Under the pieces are notes generated by a model, which worked only from the letters and a program-made list of their open reading frames with translations, had not been told where the DNA came from and ran no database searches. A stretch of DNA of 64,000 bases from JAAYGD01 sp964609995 (GTDB taxonomy: Bacteria > Bacillota_I > Bacilli_A > RF39 > UBA660): contig CAZSTI010000001.1 in NCBI GenBank assembly GCA_964609995.1, positions 1 to 64,000 on the forward strand. Reading direction: 5' to 3'. The position numbers were made by a program, and so were the translations under genes. This document shows positions 45,163 to 53,513 of this stretch, piece after piece (the stretch's first letter is position 1; the number at the start of each line of letters is the position of its first letter).

Positions 45163-46373
45163 TAAAATTTGATTTCGTAACTTACAACAAGATTGAAAAC
45201 TATGAAAAAAATGGAAAAAAACTCAAAGGAGTAAAAGATTTTTTTAGCAAACATCAGGATAAGATGGGTTGGTATGATATTGAAAAATTATGTTCTGAGG
45301 AAAAAATATTTAAAATTAAAGAAAAAGCTCTTTATATTAAAGAGAATTGTGATTTATTTTTGGTTGTTGGTATTGGTGGATCTTATATGGGGTCACAAGC
45401 TTTGATAGATGCTTTGAGCCATTACTATAAAAACGAAACACGAAAACCGGAAGTTATGTTTGTTGGAACTTCTCTATCTATAGATTACATAAATGATGTA
45501 TTAGATATAATGGATGAAAAAGAGGTAATTATTAATGTTATTTCTAAATCTGGAAACACTTTAGAAATACTTACTACGTATGATATATTAATATCTAAAA
45601 TGAAAGAAAAATATAATGATGATGAATTGAAAAAAAGAATAATTATTACTACTGAAGTATCTATAAATAATACTTTATATAAAGAAGCTAAAGAAAACCA
45701 ATATGAAGTTATAGATACATTTAAAAATATAGGAGGAAGATTCTCTGTATTTACCGAATCTGGTTTGTTGCCGGTTTGTGTGGCTGGAATTAATATTGAG
45801 AATGTTATTAATGGGGCTAAGGAAGCTATGCAAGATATTAATAATCAAGCTAGATATTCAGTAGTTAGAGATATTATGATAGATAGTGGAAAATTAATTG
45901 AAGCTTATACTTCGTATGAACCAAAACTTTATTATTTTTTAGAATGGTTAAAACAATTATATGCTGAATCGCTTGGAAAAAACAATAAAGGATTATTGCC
46001 TATAAGTATTATTAATACTAGAGATCTTCATTCTATGGGTCAGTACATTCAAGAAGGACCTAAAACCATATTTGAAACTTTATTTGTAATAAAAAACAAT
46101 AGAAATAATATATATATAGAAAGATACAAAAAGAATCTTTCTGAAATTAATGATATTGCATATAAAGCTGTTTCTAGAGCTCACTTTGAAGATAATATAT
46201 TTTCCAATATATTTGAATTAGACGAGTTAAATGAATCTAATATGGGTTATTTAATGCAATTCTTTATGGTATCAGTAACTATGAGCGGGTTATTAGAAGA
46301 CAATGAAGAAGTGTTTACTCAATCTGGAGTTGAAAAATATAAAAATATATTAAATAGCATGTTAAAAGAGTAA
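45159..46373 (+). CDS. pgi: Glucose-6-phosphate isomerase
   Basis: 404 residues, slightly shorter than usual (about 450). Motifs: GIGGSYMGSQAL near 73, ISKSGNTLE near 128, GGRFSVFTESGLLP near 190 and QYIQEGPKTIFETLF near 290, the last holding the catalytic Glu/Gln region. It interconverts glucose 6- and fructose 6-phosphate. The ATG overlaps the stop of the glucan synthase gene (ATGA), an unusual coupling of a glycolytic enzyme to a polysaccharide enzyme. It ends with a terminator overlapping its last codons. Confidence 0.93.
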   Translation: MIKFDFVTYNKIENYEKNGKKLKGVKDFFSKHQDKMGWYDIEKLCSEEKIFKIKEKALYIKENCDLFLVVGIGGSYMGSQALIDALSHYYKNETRKPEVMFVGTSLSIDYINDVLDIMDEKEVIINVISKSGNTLEILTTYDILISKMKEKYNDDELKKRIIITTEVSINNTLYKEAKENQYEVIDTFKNIGGRFSVFTESGLLPVCVAGINIENVINGAKEAMQDINNQARYSVVRDIMIDSGKLIEAYTSYEPKLYYFLEWLKQLYAESLGKNNKGLLPISIINTRDLHSMGQYIQEGPKTIFETLFVIKNNRNNIYIERYKKNLSEINDIAYKAVSRAHFEDNIFSNIFELDELNESNMGYLMQFFMVSVTMSGLLEDNEEVFTQSGVEKYKNILNSMLKE

Positions 46374-46391
46374 CTACTTACTCTTTTTTTA
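46364..46391. terminator. Intrinsic terminator, near-symmetric
   Basis: AAAAGAGTAA (46364-46373), loop CTAC, TTACTCTTTT (46378-46387) and a T tract. The left arm contains the pgi stop. Confidence 0.85.
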
Positions 46392-46561
46392 ATATTTTAA
46401 CTGTTTCATTTATTAAATTCGAATTTAAACTATCACCATCAAAAGAAGGTGTTATTTGATTTGGTAATTATTCTATAAGTTTTTGATTCTATATTTTATC
46501 GATAAAAATCAATAATTGCATACAAATATTGATATAAACCCTATATTTTTCAAAAAACTAT

Positions 46562-46590
46562 TGATTTTTTCTAATAAAAATGGTATTTAT
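46562..46590 (+). promoter_or_regulatory. Promoter of the HU gene
   Basis: TTGATT at 46562-46567, a 17-base spacer and TATTTA at 46585-46590 preceded by TGG (extended -10). The start point would fall near 46597. The rest of the gap from 46392 to 46561 is AT-rich with no gene I can support. Confidence 0.6.
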
Positions 46591-46596
46591 ATAGAT

Positions 46597-46619
46597 ATAA
46601 GCATAGCCTATGCTTATAA
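46597..46619 (+). promoter_or_regulatory. Perfect inverted repeat at the predicted 5' end of the HU mRNA
   Basis: TATAAGCATA (46597-46606), a 3-base loop GCC and TATGCTTATA (46610-46619). It begins at the predicted transcription start, so it could form a 5'-terminal RNA stem-loop, or it could be a dyad operator. Confidence 0.6.
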
Positions 46620-46644
46620 ATAAAAATTATGGGAGGTAATATTT

Positions 46645-46917
46645 ATGAATAGGGCTGAATTAGTAGAATTTATGGCAGAAAAAGCAGGATTAACAAAAGC
46701 TGATGCAGGACGTGCATTAGAAGCATTTATGGAAGGAGTTACAAAAGGTTTAAAGAAACATAATAGAGTTGCTTTGGTTGGATTTGGAACATTTAATAAC
46801 AAAAAAAGAGCAGCTAGAACAGCTCGTAACCCACAAACTGGTGCTACTGTTAAGATCCCTGCAAGAAATGCTGTATCATTTAAAGTTGGAAGCAAATTAA
46901 AAGACGCAGTTAATTAA
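46645..46917 (+). CDS. hup: DNA-binding protein HU
   Basis: 90 residues, the standard HU length. The opening MNRAELVEFMAEKAGLTKADA, the core VALVGFGTFNNKKRAART and the DNA-binding arm ARNPQTGATVKIPARN are diagnostic, including the intercalating Pro near residue 63. It compacts and bends DNA as a dimer. GGGAGG precedes the ATG by 11 bases. A 5' hairpin and its own terminator make it a single-gene unit, as usual for an abundant protein. Confidence 0.95.
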   Translation: MNRAELVEFMAEKAGLTKADAGRALEAFMEGVTKGLKKHNRVALVGFGTFNNKKRAARTARNPQTGATVKIPARNAVSFKVGSKLKDAVN

Positions 46918-46925
46918 TAATTAAC

Positions 46926-46953
46926 AAAAACTACCTTTAAGGTAGTTTTTTTA
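46926..46953 (+). terminator. Intrinsic terminator of the HU gene
   Basis: AAAAACTACCTT (46926-46937) and AAGGTAGTTTTT (46939-46950), almost perfect symmetry, then T residues. Confidence 0.85.
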
Positions 46954-46962
46954 TGCTATAAT
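46954..46962 (+). promoter_or_regulatory. Extended -10 promoter of gatCAB
   Basis: TGCTATAAT (TATAAT 46957-46962), right behind the terminator, 22 bases before ATG 46984. Confidence 0.6.
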
Positions 46963-46983
46963 TGTTAAGAGGATGGTGTTAAT

Positions 46984-47262
46984 ATGTATAAATTATCTAA
47001 TGAACAAATAATGCACGTTGCTGACTTAGCAAAACTTCATATGAATGATTTAGATGTTGAAAAATATAGAAAAGATTTAGATGAAATATTAAATAATATT
47101 GAAACAATAGAATCTTTAAATATAAATGAAGAAATAATGATATCTCCTTCTAGAAATGTTAATGTTTTTTCTAATAAAGAAGTGGAAGATAAAGTTAATG
47201 TTTTACTAAACGTAAAAACTAAAGCTGGTGATTTTGTTAAAGTGGAGGTAGAAAATGAGTAA
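46984..47262 (+). CDS. gatC: Glu-tRNA(Gln) amidotransferase subunit C
   Basis: 92 residues. The pattern LSNEQIMHVADLAKLHM, then a conserved Leu/Ile-rich helix (DLDEILNNIETIESLNI), is the GatC signature; the end (GDFVKVEVENE) is typical. GatC clamps GatA to GatB. It overlaps gatA by 8 bases. Confidence 0.88.
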   Translation: MYKLSNEQIMHVADLAKLHMNDLDVEKYRKDLDEILNNIETIESLNINEEIMISPSRNVNVFSNKEVEDKVNVLLNVKTKAGDFVKVEVENE

Positions 47263-48676
47263 TTACCTTGATTTGCCTTTAAAGACTATTAATCAAAAAT
47301 TAATAAATAAAGAAATTAAGCCAATTGATTTGGTTAATGAAGCTTTTGAAAAAATAGAAAACAATAAAGAATATAATGCATTTATAACGTTAAATAAAGA
47401 AGAAGCAATAAAAAAAGCGTTAGAATTAGAAAACAAAGAAGTAGACAGTCTATTATTTGGAATTCCAATAGCGTTAAAAGATAACATAATAACAAAGGGG
47501 TTAAAGACAACATGTGCTTCAAAGATGTTAAATGACTTTGTGCCCATTTATGATTCTACTGTTGTAAAAAAATTAAATGAAAAAAACGCTATTATTATTG
47601 GAAAAACAAATATGGATGAGTTTGCAATGGGGTCATCTAATGAAACCAGTTATTTTGGACCGGTTCTTAATGCATTAGATAAAACTAAGGTACCTGGTGG
47701 TTCCTCTGGAGGAAGTGCAGTATCTGTATCTAAAAAAATGGTTCCAATCTCATTAGGATCTGATACGGGTGGTTCTATTAGACAACCATCTGCTTATAAT
47801 AATGTAGTGGGACTTAAACCAACTTATGGTAGAGTATCAAGATATGGATTGGTTGCTTTTTCATCTTCGTTGGATCAAATTGGACCTATAACTAATAATG
47901 TTATAGATAATGCTATATTGTTAAATGCTATATCAGGAATAGATAATAAAGACTTAACTAGTTCTGAAACAAATGAAGATTTTACAAGCGAAATAGGAAA
48001 AGATATACGAGGAATGAAAGTATGTGTTCCAAATTTTTATATGAGCGAAAAAGTTGACATTGAAATAAGAAATAAAATAAATAACATAATAAGTTTTTTA
48101 AAAAATAATAATGTATTAGTAGAATATGTTGATATTAATTATATTGATTATGCTATACCTTTATATCAAATTATTGCTCTTGCAGAAGCTTCTTCCAATT
48201 TAGCGAGATTTGATGGTATTAGATTTGGATATAGAACTGATAAAAAAATAACAAATATTGATGACTTTTATAAGTATTCAAGAAGTGAAGGTTTTGGAGA
48301 TGAAGTAAAAAGAAGAATTATGATTGGTTCATATGTATTAAGTGGAAAAAATGTTGATATTTACTTTAAAAAAGCTTTATCTATTAGAAAAAAATTTAGT
48401 GATAATTTTTATCAGTTGTTTAATAATTATGATTTGATTATAGGACCGACTACAACCGGTTTTCCATATGATTTGGGTTCAAAAAAAAGTTCTAATGAGG
48501 GTTTTATGGATGATATTTTAACTATACCTGTTAATATGGCTGGATTGCCCGCTATGAGCTTACCTGTTGGAAATGACAAACCTATTGGATTACAAATTAT
48601 AGGAAACATGTTTGATGAAAAAACAATATACAAATTTGCGGCTTTCTTAGAAAGTAATTATAAGAGGGGTGAATAA
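47255..48676 (+). CDS. gatA: Glu-tRNA(Gln) amidotransferase subunit A
   Basis: 473 residues. It is an amidase-signature enzyme with the Ser-cisSer-Lys triad: the Lys in PIALKDNI near 71, GGSSGGSAVSVSKKM near 148 (cis-Ser) and SDTGGSIRQP near 170 (catalytic Ser). It frees ammonia from glutamine for transamidation of Glu-tRNA-Gln on GatB. Because asnS is present, the Gln route is the likely one. It is in the gatC-gatA-gatB operon. Confidence 0.95.
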   Translation: MSNYLDLPLKTINQKLINKEIKPIDLVNEAFEKIENNKEYNAFITLNKEEAIKKALELENKEVDSLLFGIPIALKDNIITKGLKTTCASKMLNDFVPIYDSTVVKKLNEKNAIIIGKTNMDEFAMGSSNETSYFGPVLNALDKTKVPGGSSGGSAVSVSKKMVPISLGSDTGGSIRQPSAYNNVVGLKPTYGRVSRYGLVAFSSSLDQIGPITNNVIDNAILLNAISGIDNKDLTSSETNEDFTSEIGKDIRGMKVCVPNFYMSEKVDIEIRNKINNIISFLKNNNVLVEYVDINYIDYAIPLYQIIALAEASSNLARFDGIRFGYRTDKKITNIDDFYKYSRSEGFGDEVKRRIMIGSYVLSGKNVDIYFKKALSIRKKFSDNFYQLFNNYDLIIGPTTTGFPYDLGSKKSSNEGFMDDILTIPVNMAGLPAMSLPVGNDKPIGLQIIGNMFDEKTIYKFAAFLESNYKRGE

Positions 48677-48677
48677 T

Positions 48678-50093
48678 ATGGCATATATACCTACAATAGG
48701 ATTAGAAGTTCATTGTGAATTAAAAACAAATAATAAAGCTTTCTCTAATTCAAAAAACACTTATGGATTAAAAGCAAATAGTGAAGCTAACGAAATAGAT
48801 ATGGGATATCCTGGATCTTTACCTACTTTGAATAAAGAAATAATTGATTTTGGAATAAAATGTGCAAAAGCTCTTAACTGCAAAATAAATGTTGACGGAT
48901 ATTTCGATAGAAAAAATTATTTTTATCCAGATAATTCAAAGAATTATCAAATTACTCAACAAGATTATCCTATTGGTTATGATGGTTATGTTGAAATAGA
49001 AATTAACCAAATGAAGAAAAAAATATATATTGAAGAAATTCATTTGGAAGAGGATACAGCAAAAAGCTTTCATGAAAAAGGATTAACTTTATTAGATTTT
49101 AATAGATCTGGGATTCCTTTAATTGAAATAGTATCTAAACCAAATATTAATAGTGAAACTGAAGCTGTTTTATATGTGGAAAGATTGAGAGAAATACTAT
49201 CATATTCAGGAATAAGTGATGTTAAAATTGAAGAAGGAAGTATGAGATGTGATGTCAATGTATCTATTAGAAAAGAAGAAAACGATAAATTGGGACACAA
49301 AGTAGAAATTAAGAATGTTGGTTCAATAAATAGTATTAAATTGGCAATCATTTCTGAAATAGAAAGGCAATCAACTTTGTTGGATAATAATGAAATCATT
49401 GTTGAACAAACTAGGAAATATGATGAAAAAAAGAATACAACAGTATTAATGAGAACAAAAGAAACTAAAAACGATTATAGATATTTTCCTGAACCCGATA
49501 TTCCTAGAGTGCATATTGATAATGCTTGGATTGATTCTATTGAATTGCCAATATTGCCTCAAGAATTAAGAGAAAAATATAAATGTTATGGCATAAATGA
49601 TATTGGAATTAATGCCTTAATTAATAATATAGAATTAAATTCATTTCTAAACGATGCAATTATATTGGGAGCTGATCCAATTATTTCATCAAATTTGTTA
49701 ACTGGTGATATATTGTCTTATTTAAATAAAACTGGCATATCAATAAATAAAACAAATATTAATCCTACTATTTTAAATGCTTTAACAAATAAGATAAAAA
49801 ATAATGAAATATCTTCTAAAATGTCAAAATTAATAATACAAAAAATATTAGAAACTGGTAAAGATATAGATTTAATAATTAAGGAAGAGGGATTAATAAA
49901 ATTAACTGATAAAGATGCATTAACATCATTAATAAAAAATATTATAGATAATAATACTTCTTTTATTAACTCTAATTTAGACAACAAAATTAAGTTAGAA
50001 AAATATATAATGGGTCAAGTTATGAAAGAGACTAATGGTAATGCAGATCCTATTATTTCTTTAGATATAATAAATGGAATGTTGACAAAATAA
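48678..50093 (+). CDS. gatB: Glu-tRNA(Gln) amidotransferase subunit B
   Basis: 471 residues from ATG 48678, preferred over a GTG at 48669 because GAGGGGTG (48664-48671) sits 7 bases ahead and the protein begins MAYIPTIGLEVHCELKT there. The GatB core includes GYPGSLPTLNKE near 35, FYPDNSKNYQITQQDYP near 87, EEGSMRCDVNVSIRK near 190 and the kinase-type catalytic loop; a YqeY-like tail ends it. It phosphorylates Glu-tRNA-Gln and amidates it. Confidence 0.94.
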   Translation: MAYIPTIGLEVHCELKTNNKAFSNSKNTYGLKANSEANEIDMGYPGSLPTLNKEIIDFGIKCAKALNCKINVDGYFDRKNYFYPDNSKNYQITQQDYPIGYDGYVEIEINQMKKKIYIEEIHLEEDTAKSFHEKGLTLLDFNRSGIPLIEIVSKPNINSETEAVLYVERLREILSYSGISDVKIEEGSMRCDVNVSIRKEENDKLGHKVEIKNVGSINSIKLAIISEIERQSTLLDNNEIIVEQTRKYDEKKNTTVLMRTKETKNDYRYFPEPDIPRVHIDNAWIDSIELPILPQELREKYKCYGINDIGINALINNIELNSFLNDAIILGADPIISSNLLTGDILSYLNKTGISINKTNINPTILNALTNKIKNNEISSKMSKLIIQKILETGKDIDLIIKEEGLIKLTDKDALTSLIKNIIDNNTSFINSNLDNKIKLEKYIMGQVMKETNGNADPIISLDIINGMLTK

Positions 50094-50094
50094 T

Positions 50095-50123
50095 TTGAAC
50101 ATAAGTGGTGTTTGTAGTATAAT
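50095..50123 (+). promoter_or_regulatory. Promoter of the sensor operon
   Basis: TTGAAC at 50095-50100, a 17-base spacer and TATAAT at 50118-50123, directly after gatB. Confidence 0.7.
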
Positions 50124-50147
50124 TATAATAGTTTGAGGTGATTATTA

Positions 50148-50627
50148 GTGAAAGCTTTTTATAAGAAATATAAAGTATTTATATATATCGGTGTTTTTTT
50201 AATAATGGGTGTAGTTTCTATAGTGTTATTAAAGAATTTTCTTTATCCTGATGATTATAAATCAGCATATGGTAGTAGATTAGATGGTATAGAGGGTGTT
50301 GCAATAGATTCTAATAGAAAAAGTGAAATATCAAATATTTACCAAAAAGACACAAATATTAAGTCTGTAAGTATAGATATAAAAGGAAAGATAATTAATT
50401 TAATTATAGATGTTAATGAATCTTTAACTATAGAATTAGCTAAAGAAAACTTTCTAAAAAGTCTAGAAGAATTTAAAGAAGAAGAAAGATCATTTTATGA
50501 TATTCAATTTTTTGTTAAGAATGAGGTTTTAAAATATACCATGATTGGATATAAGAACGCAACTTCAGATGTAATAGTATGGAGTGAATATAGTGAGGTA
50601 ATAGATGAAGCTGAAGAAGAACAATAA
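50148..50627 (+). CDS. Hypothetical protein with N-terminal membrane anchor
   Basis: 159 residues from a GTG start behind GAGGTGAT. One N-terminal helix (about residues 10-32) anchors a roughly 125-residue domain of mixed alpha/beta composition ending in acidic residues (EEEQ). The sequence AKENFLKSLEEF is a helix of interest, but no family is recognised. Its last 23 bases overlap the sensor-like gene in another frame, so the two products are probably made together; a partner or ligand-binding subunit of the sensor is plausible. Confidence 0.65.
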   Translation: MKAFYKKYKVFIYIGVFLIMGVVSIVLLKNFLYPDDYKSAYGSRLDGIEGVAIDSNRKSEISNIYQKDTNIKSVSIDIKGKIINLIIDVNESLTIELAKENFLKSLEEFKEEERSFYDIQFFVKNEVLKYTMIGYKNATSDVIVWSEYSEVIDEAEEEQ

Positions 50628-52641
50628 AAAGAAAATTATATTAATTGGAATTTCTTTATTGTTTATAATCTTTGTTTTATTAATATCTTTTTTCTTTGGA
50701 AAAAAAGAGGAAAATTATGATTTATCTTTAAGTGAAAAGAGATGGATTGAAGGAAACAAAAATAAGGTTATAGATATAAGTATAGTTAATGATATTCCTA
50801 TTTTTGCTAATGAAGGAGAAGGAATTATATTAACTTTTCTAGACTATTTTGAACAAACTACTGGATTGGATTTAAATAAATTATCAAATGAAAATAGTAC
50901 ATCTTATGATTTGTCTTTTAAGGTATTATCAGAAACTGAAAATATAAAAGATAATCACATTTTACTGTTTAAAGATAATTTTGTTTTGCTAGGTAAAATT
51001 GAAGAAAAAATAAGTAATTTAAACTTATTAAGTGATAGAAAAATCGGAGTATTAAAAGAAAATCTTGATGAGGTATCAAAGTATTTAGAGACTGACTCAG
51101 CATTAACATTTGTGTCTAATGAAGATATTGTTTCTTTATTTTCAAAATTTGATAGTGGAGAATTAGATTATATAGCAATACCAAGAACACAATACTTAGG
51201 AAAAATTATAAGTAGTAATTATTTTGTGGTATATAATTTAAGCGCTTTAAATAATTCTTATGTCTTTGATTTAAATGGTAATAAGGAGTTAAATTCAATA
51301 TTTTCTAAGAAACTTAATGAGTGGCTAATTATTAATTATGATAAATTATACATAGAGGAATTGAACAAATATTATTTTGAATTAAGCAAAATAGATGAAA
51401 AAAAGATTTCTGATTTTAAAAGTAGAGTCTATATTTATGGATATATAGATAATTTGCCATACGATATAGAAAAAGCCGGTAATCATCAAGGAATAAATAA
51501 AGAGTTTTTAGAAGGATTTGAACAATTTTCTGGAGCTAAAATCAATTATAAAAAATATAATAATATTGATGATTTGCAAGATGCATTTAATAAAAAGAAC
51601 GTTGATTTTTATTTTAATTATTATAGTTATGACGACATTAAAAATGTACAATATTTAATGCCAATATATACTAGTAATTATGTAATTCTATCTCATATTG
51701 ATAACAATGTTACTATTGATTCTTTTCCTTCTTTAAGAGGAAAAACAATATATACTTTAAAGGATACTGCATTAGCAAACTATATGAACAAAAATAGTGG
51801 AGCAGAAGTAAAGACTTATACAAGAATAAACAACTTATTAAAAAACAAAGATCCTTTAGTTATGTTGGATTTAAATGTATATAATTTTTATAAAAGTACT
51901 AAATTAAAAGATTATTATATTATATATGAGGGAGTTTCTGATATTAAATATAATTATGGAGTTAATAAAGATGAAATTAATGATACTTTTTCAAAAATAT
52001 TTCAATTTTATTTGATGAATTCTAATCATAAAGCCTTAATAAATCAAGGCATGACCAAATTATTAAAGTCAAATTTTCTATCAGATATTAGTGATACTCA
52101 ATATATTTTACTTGGAATAGTGGTTATTCTTTCTCTTATGTTACTTTTAAGAAAGAAAACTAATGTAAAAATTAACAAATATGGAAATACCAAATATATT
52201 GATGCATTAACTTCTTTAAAGAATAGAAATTATTTAATTGAAAATGTAGAAAAATGGGATGAATCAAAAGTATTACCAAAAACAATAATTATAATTGACT
52301 TAAATAGATTAAAAGATGTAAATAATAATTTTGGATATAAAGAAGGAGATAGGCTAATAAAAGCTGCTGCTAATATATTGATTAATAATCAAATAGAAAA
52401 ATCCGAAATAATTAGAACGGATGGAAATGAATTTTTAGTATATCTGGTTGGTTATGATAAGGCATATGTTTTGGATTATGTTAGAAAGTTACAAAAATTA
52501 TTTAAAGATCTTCCTTATGAACATGGTGCTACATTGGGATATAGTACTATTAATGATGATATTAAGGAAATTGAAGACGCAATAAATGAAGCTACATTAG
52601 ATATGTTAACAAATAAAGAAACTAGATCACTTGATGTATAG
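50605..52641 (+). CDS. Sensor with two binding-protein-like modules and degenerate GGDEF domain
   Basis: 678 residues. An N-terminal helix (about 9-31) precedes two extracellular modules resembling bacterial solute-binding (SBP_bac_3) folds (about 48-255 and 268-490), a second helix (about 502-520) and a cytoplasmic GGDEF-like domain (530-670) that keeps DALTSLKNRNYL and IDLNRLKDVNNNFGYKEGD. The signature itself reads RTDGNEF, with Gly1 changed to Asp and the metal-binding third position changed to Asn, so diguanylate cyclase activity is doubtful. Such domains can still bind nucleotides or proteins. The overlap with the upstream gene suggests a two-part sensor. Confidence 0.72.
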   Translation: MKLKKNNKKKIILIGISLLFIIFVLLISFFFGKKEENYDLSLSEKRWIEGNKNKVIDISIVNDIPIFANEGEGIILTFLDYFEQTTGLDLNKLSNENSTSYDLSFKVLSETENIKDNHILLFKDNFVLLGKIEEKISNLNLLSDRKIGVLKENLDEVSKYLETDSALTFVSNEDIVSLFSKFDSGELDYIAIPRTQYLGKIISSNYFVVYNLSALNNSYVFDLNGNKELNSIFSKKLNEWLIINYDKLYIEELNKYYFELSKIDEKKISDFKSRVYIYGYIDNLPYDIEKAGNHQGINKEFLEGFEQFSGAKINYKKYNNIDDLQDAFNKKNVDFYFNYYSYDDIKNVQYLMPIYTSNYVILSHIDNNVTIDSFPSLRGKTIYTLKDTALANYMNKNSGAEVKTYTRINNLLKNKDPLVMLDLNVYNFYKSTKLKDYYIIYEGVSDIKYNYGVNKDEINDTFSKIFQFYLMNSNHKALINQGMTKLLKSNFLSDISDTQYILLGIVVILSLMLLLRKKTNVKINKYGNTKYIDALTSLKNRNYLIENVEKWDESKVLPKTIIIIDLNRLKDVNNNFGYKEGDRLIKAAANILINNQIEKSEIIRTDGNEFLVYLVGYDKAYVLDYVRKLQKLFKDLPYEHGATLGYSTINDDIKEIEDAINEATLDMLTNKETRSLDV

Positions 52642-52649
52642 AGGAATAT

Positions 52650-53513
52650 ATGAAAAAGATAAAACTTTATATAAAAGAAATAGGGGATACATTAAAAAGA
52701 CCTGTAGTATCAATGTTACCTGGTCATTTGTCTTTTTCTTTTGTTTTATCTTTTATTCCTATGCTATCACTAATTGCTTTAATAGCATATAACTTATCCA
52801 TATCTATAGATGTATTGAGAGATTTTATTATAAATACCTTTCCTGGTGAAACAGGTGAAATATTAAATAGATTTCTTAGTAGAGAAGGTATATACTTTGA
52901 TGGAGTGATTTTTACTTTATTAGCGATTTCTATCTCTTCAAATGGTATGTATTCAGTAATTAGAATTGCAAATATATTATATGGCATCATTGAAGATTCG
53001 CTTGTTTCAAAAATAAAAAATAGAATAAAATCTGTTTTAATGGCTTTTTTAATGGTTATATTAGTAATATTCATGTTCATTGTTTTAGGATGGGGAAACT
53101 CAATAATTAATTTAGTAGTGAATTTAGAACCTTTTGAAAACGCATCAAGTGGAATAGAAGTAATATATAAAATAATAAAATTCCCTCTTTCATTTTCAAT
53201 TATTTATTTTATAATTAAATTAATTTATACTTTAGCTCCTAATGAAAACATAAAAAGTAAAAGTGTAAGTTGGGGTTCTTTGTTTACAACAATATTATTA
53301 ATAATAGTAACAATGATATATTCATTGTATATATCAATTACTCATCGATATGATATATTATATGGTAGTTTATCAAACATAATAATTTTATTTATGTGGC
53401 TATATTTTATTTCTTTTATATTTATTATTGGTCTAATTATAAATGTAAATAATTCAAAAAGATTAAATGAAGAAAAAAGAGGAGAAAATGAAAATCAAAA
53501 AAATACTAAGTAA
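52650..53513 (+). CDS. YihY/BrkB-family membrane protein
   Basis: 287 residues, about six helices. The family pattern MLPGHLSFSFVLSFIPMLSL near 21-40, NTFPGETGEILNRFL near 63 and SWGSLFTTILLIIVTMIYSLYISI (in parts near 210-230) is clear. This family was once annotated as ribonuclease BN; the role is membrane transport or envelope-related and not settled. It is 8 bases after the sensor gene and overlaps the LTA-synthase-like gene. Confidence 0.8.
   Translation: MKKIKLYIKEIGDTLKRPVVSMLPGHLSFSFVLSFIPMLSLIALIAYNLSISIDVLRDFIINTFPGETGEILNRFLSREGIYFDGVIFTLLAISISSNGMYSVIRIANILYGIIEDSLVSKIKNRIKSVLMAFLMVILVIFMFIVLGWGNSIINLVVNLEPFENASSGIEVIYKIIKFPLSFSIIYFIIKLIYTLAPNENIKSKSVSWGSLFTTILLIIVTMIYSLYISITHRYDILYGSLSNIIILFMWLYFISFIFIIGLIINVNNSKRLNEEKRGENENQKNTK

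Noticed and set aside
46374..46644. tRNA or small RNA gene in the longest intergenic gap
   Set aside because: No cloverleaf or GC-rich structured segment is visible; only the HU promoter and a 5' hairpin are supported.
48669..48677. GTG start for gatB
   Set aside because: The ATG at 48678 has a ribosome site at better spacing and matches the family N-terminus.
50082..50087. TTGACA as the -35 box for the sensor operon
   Set aside because: It lies within gatB and is 30 bases from TATAAT at 50118. TTGAAC at 50095-50100 has the correct 17-base spacer.
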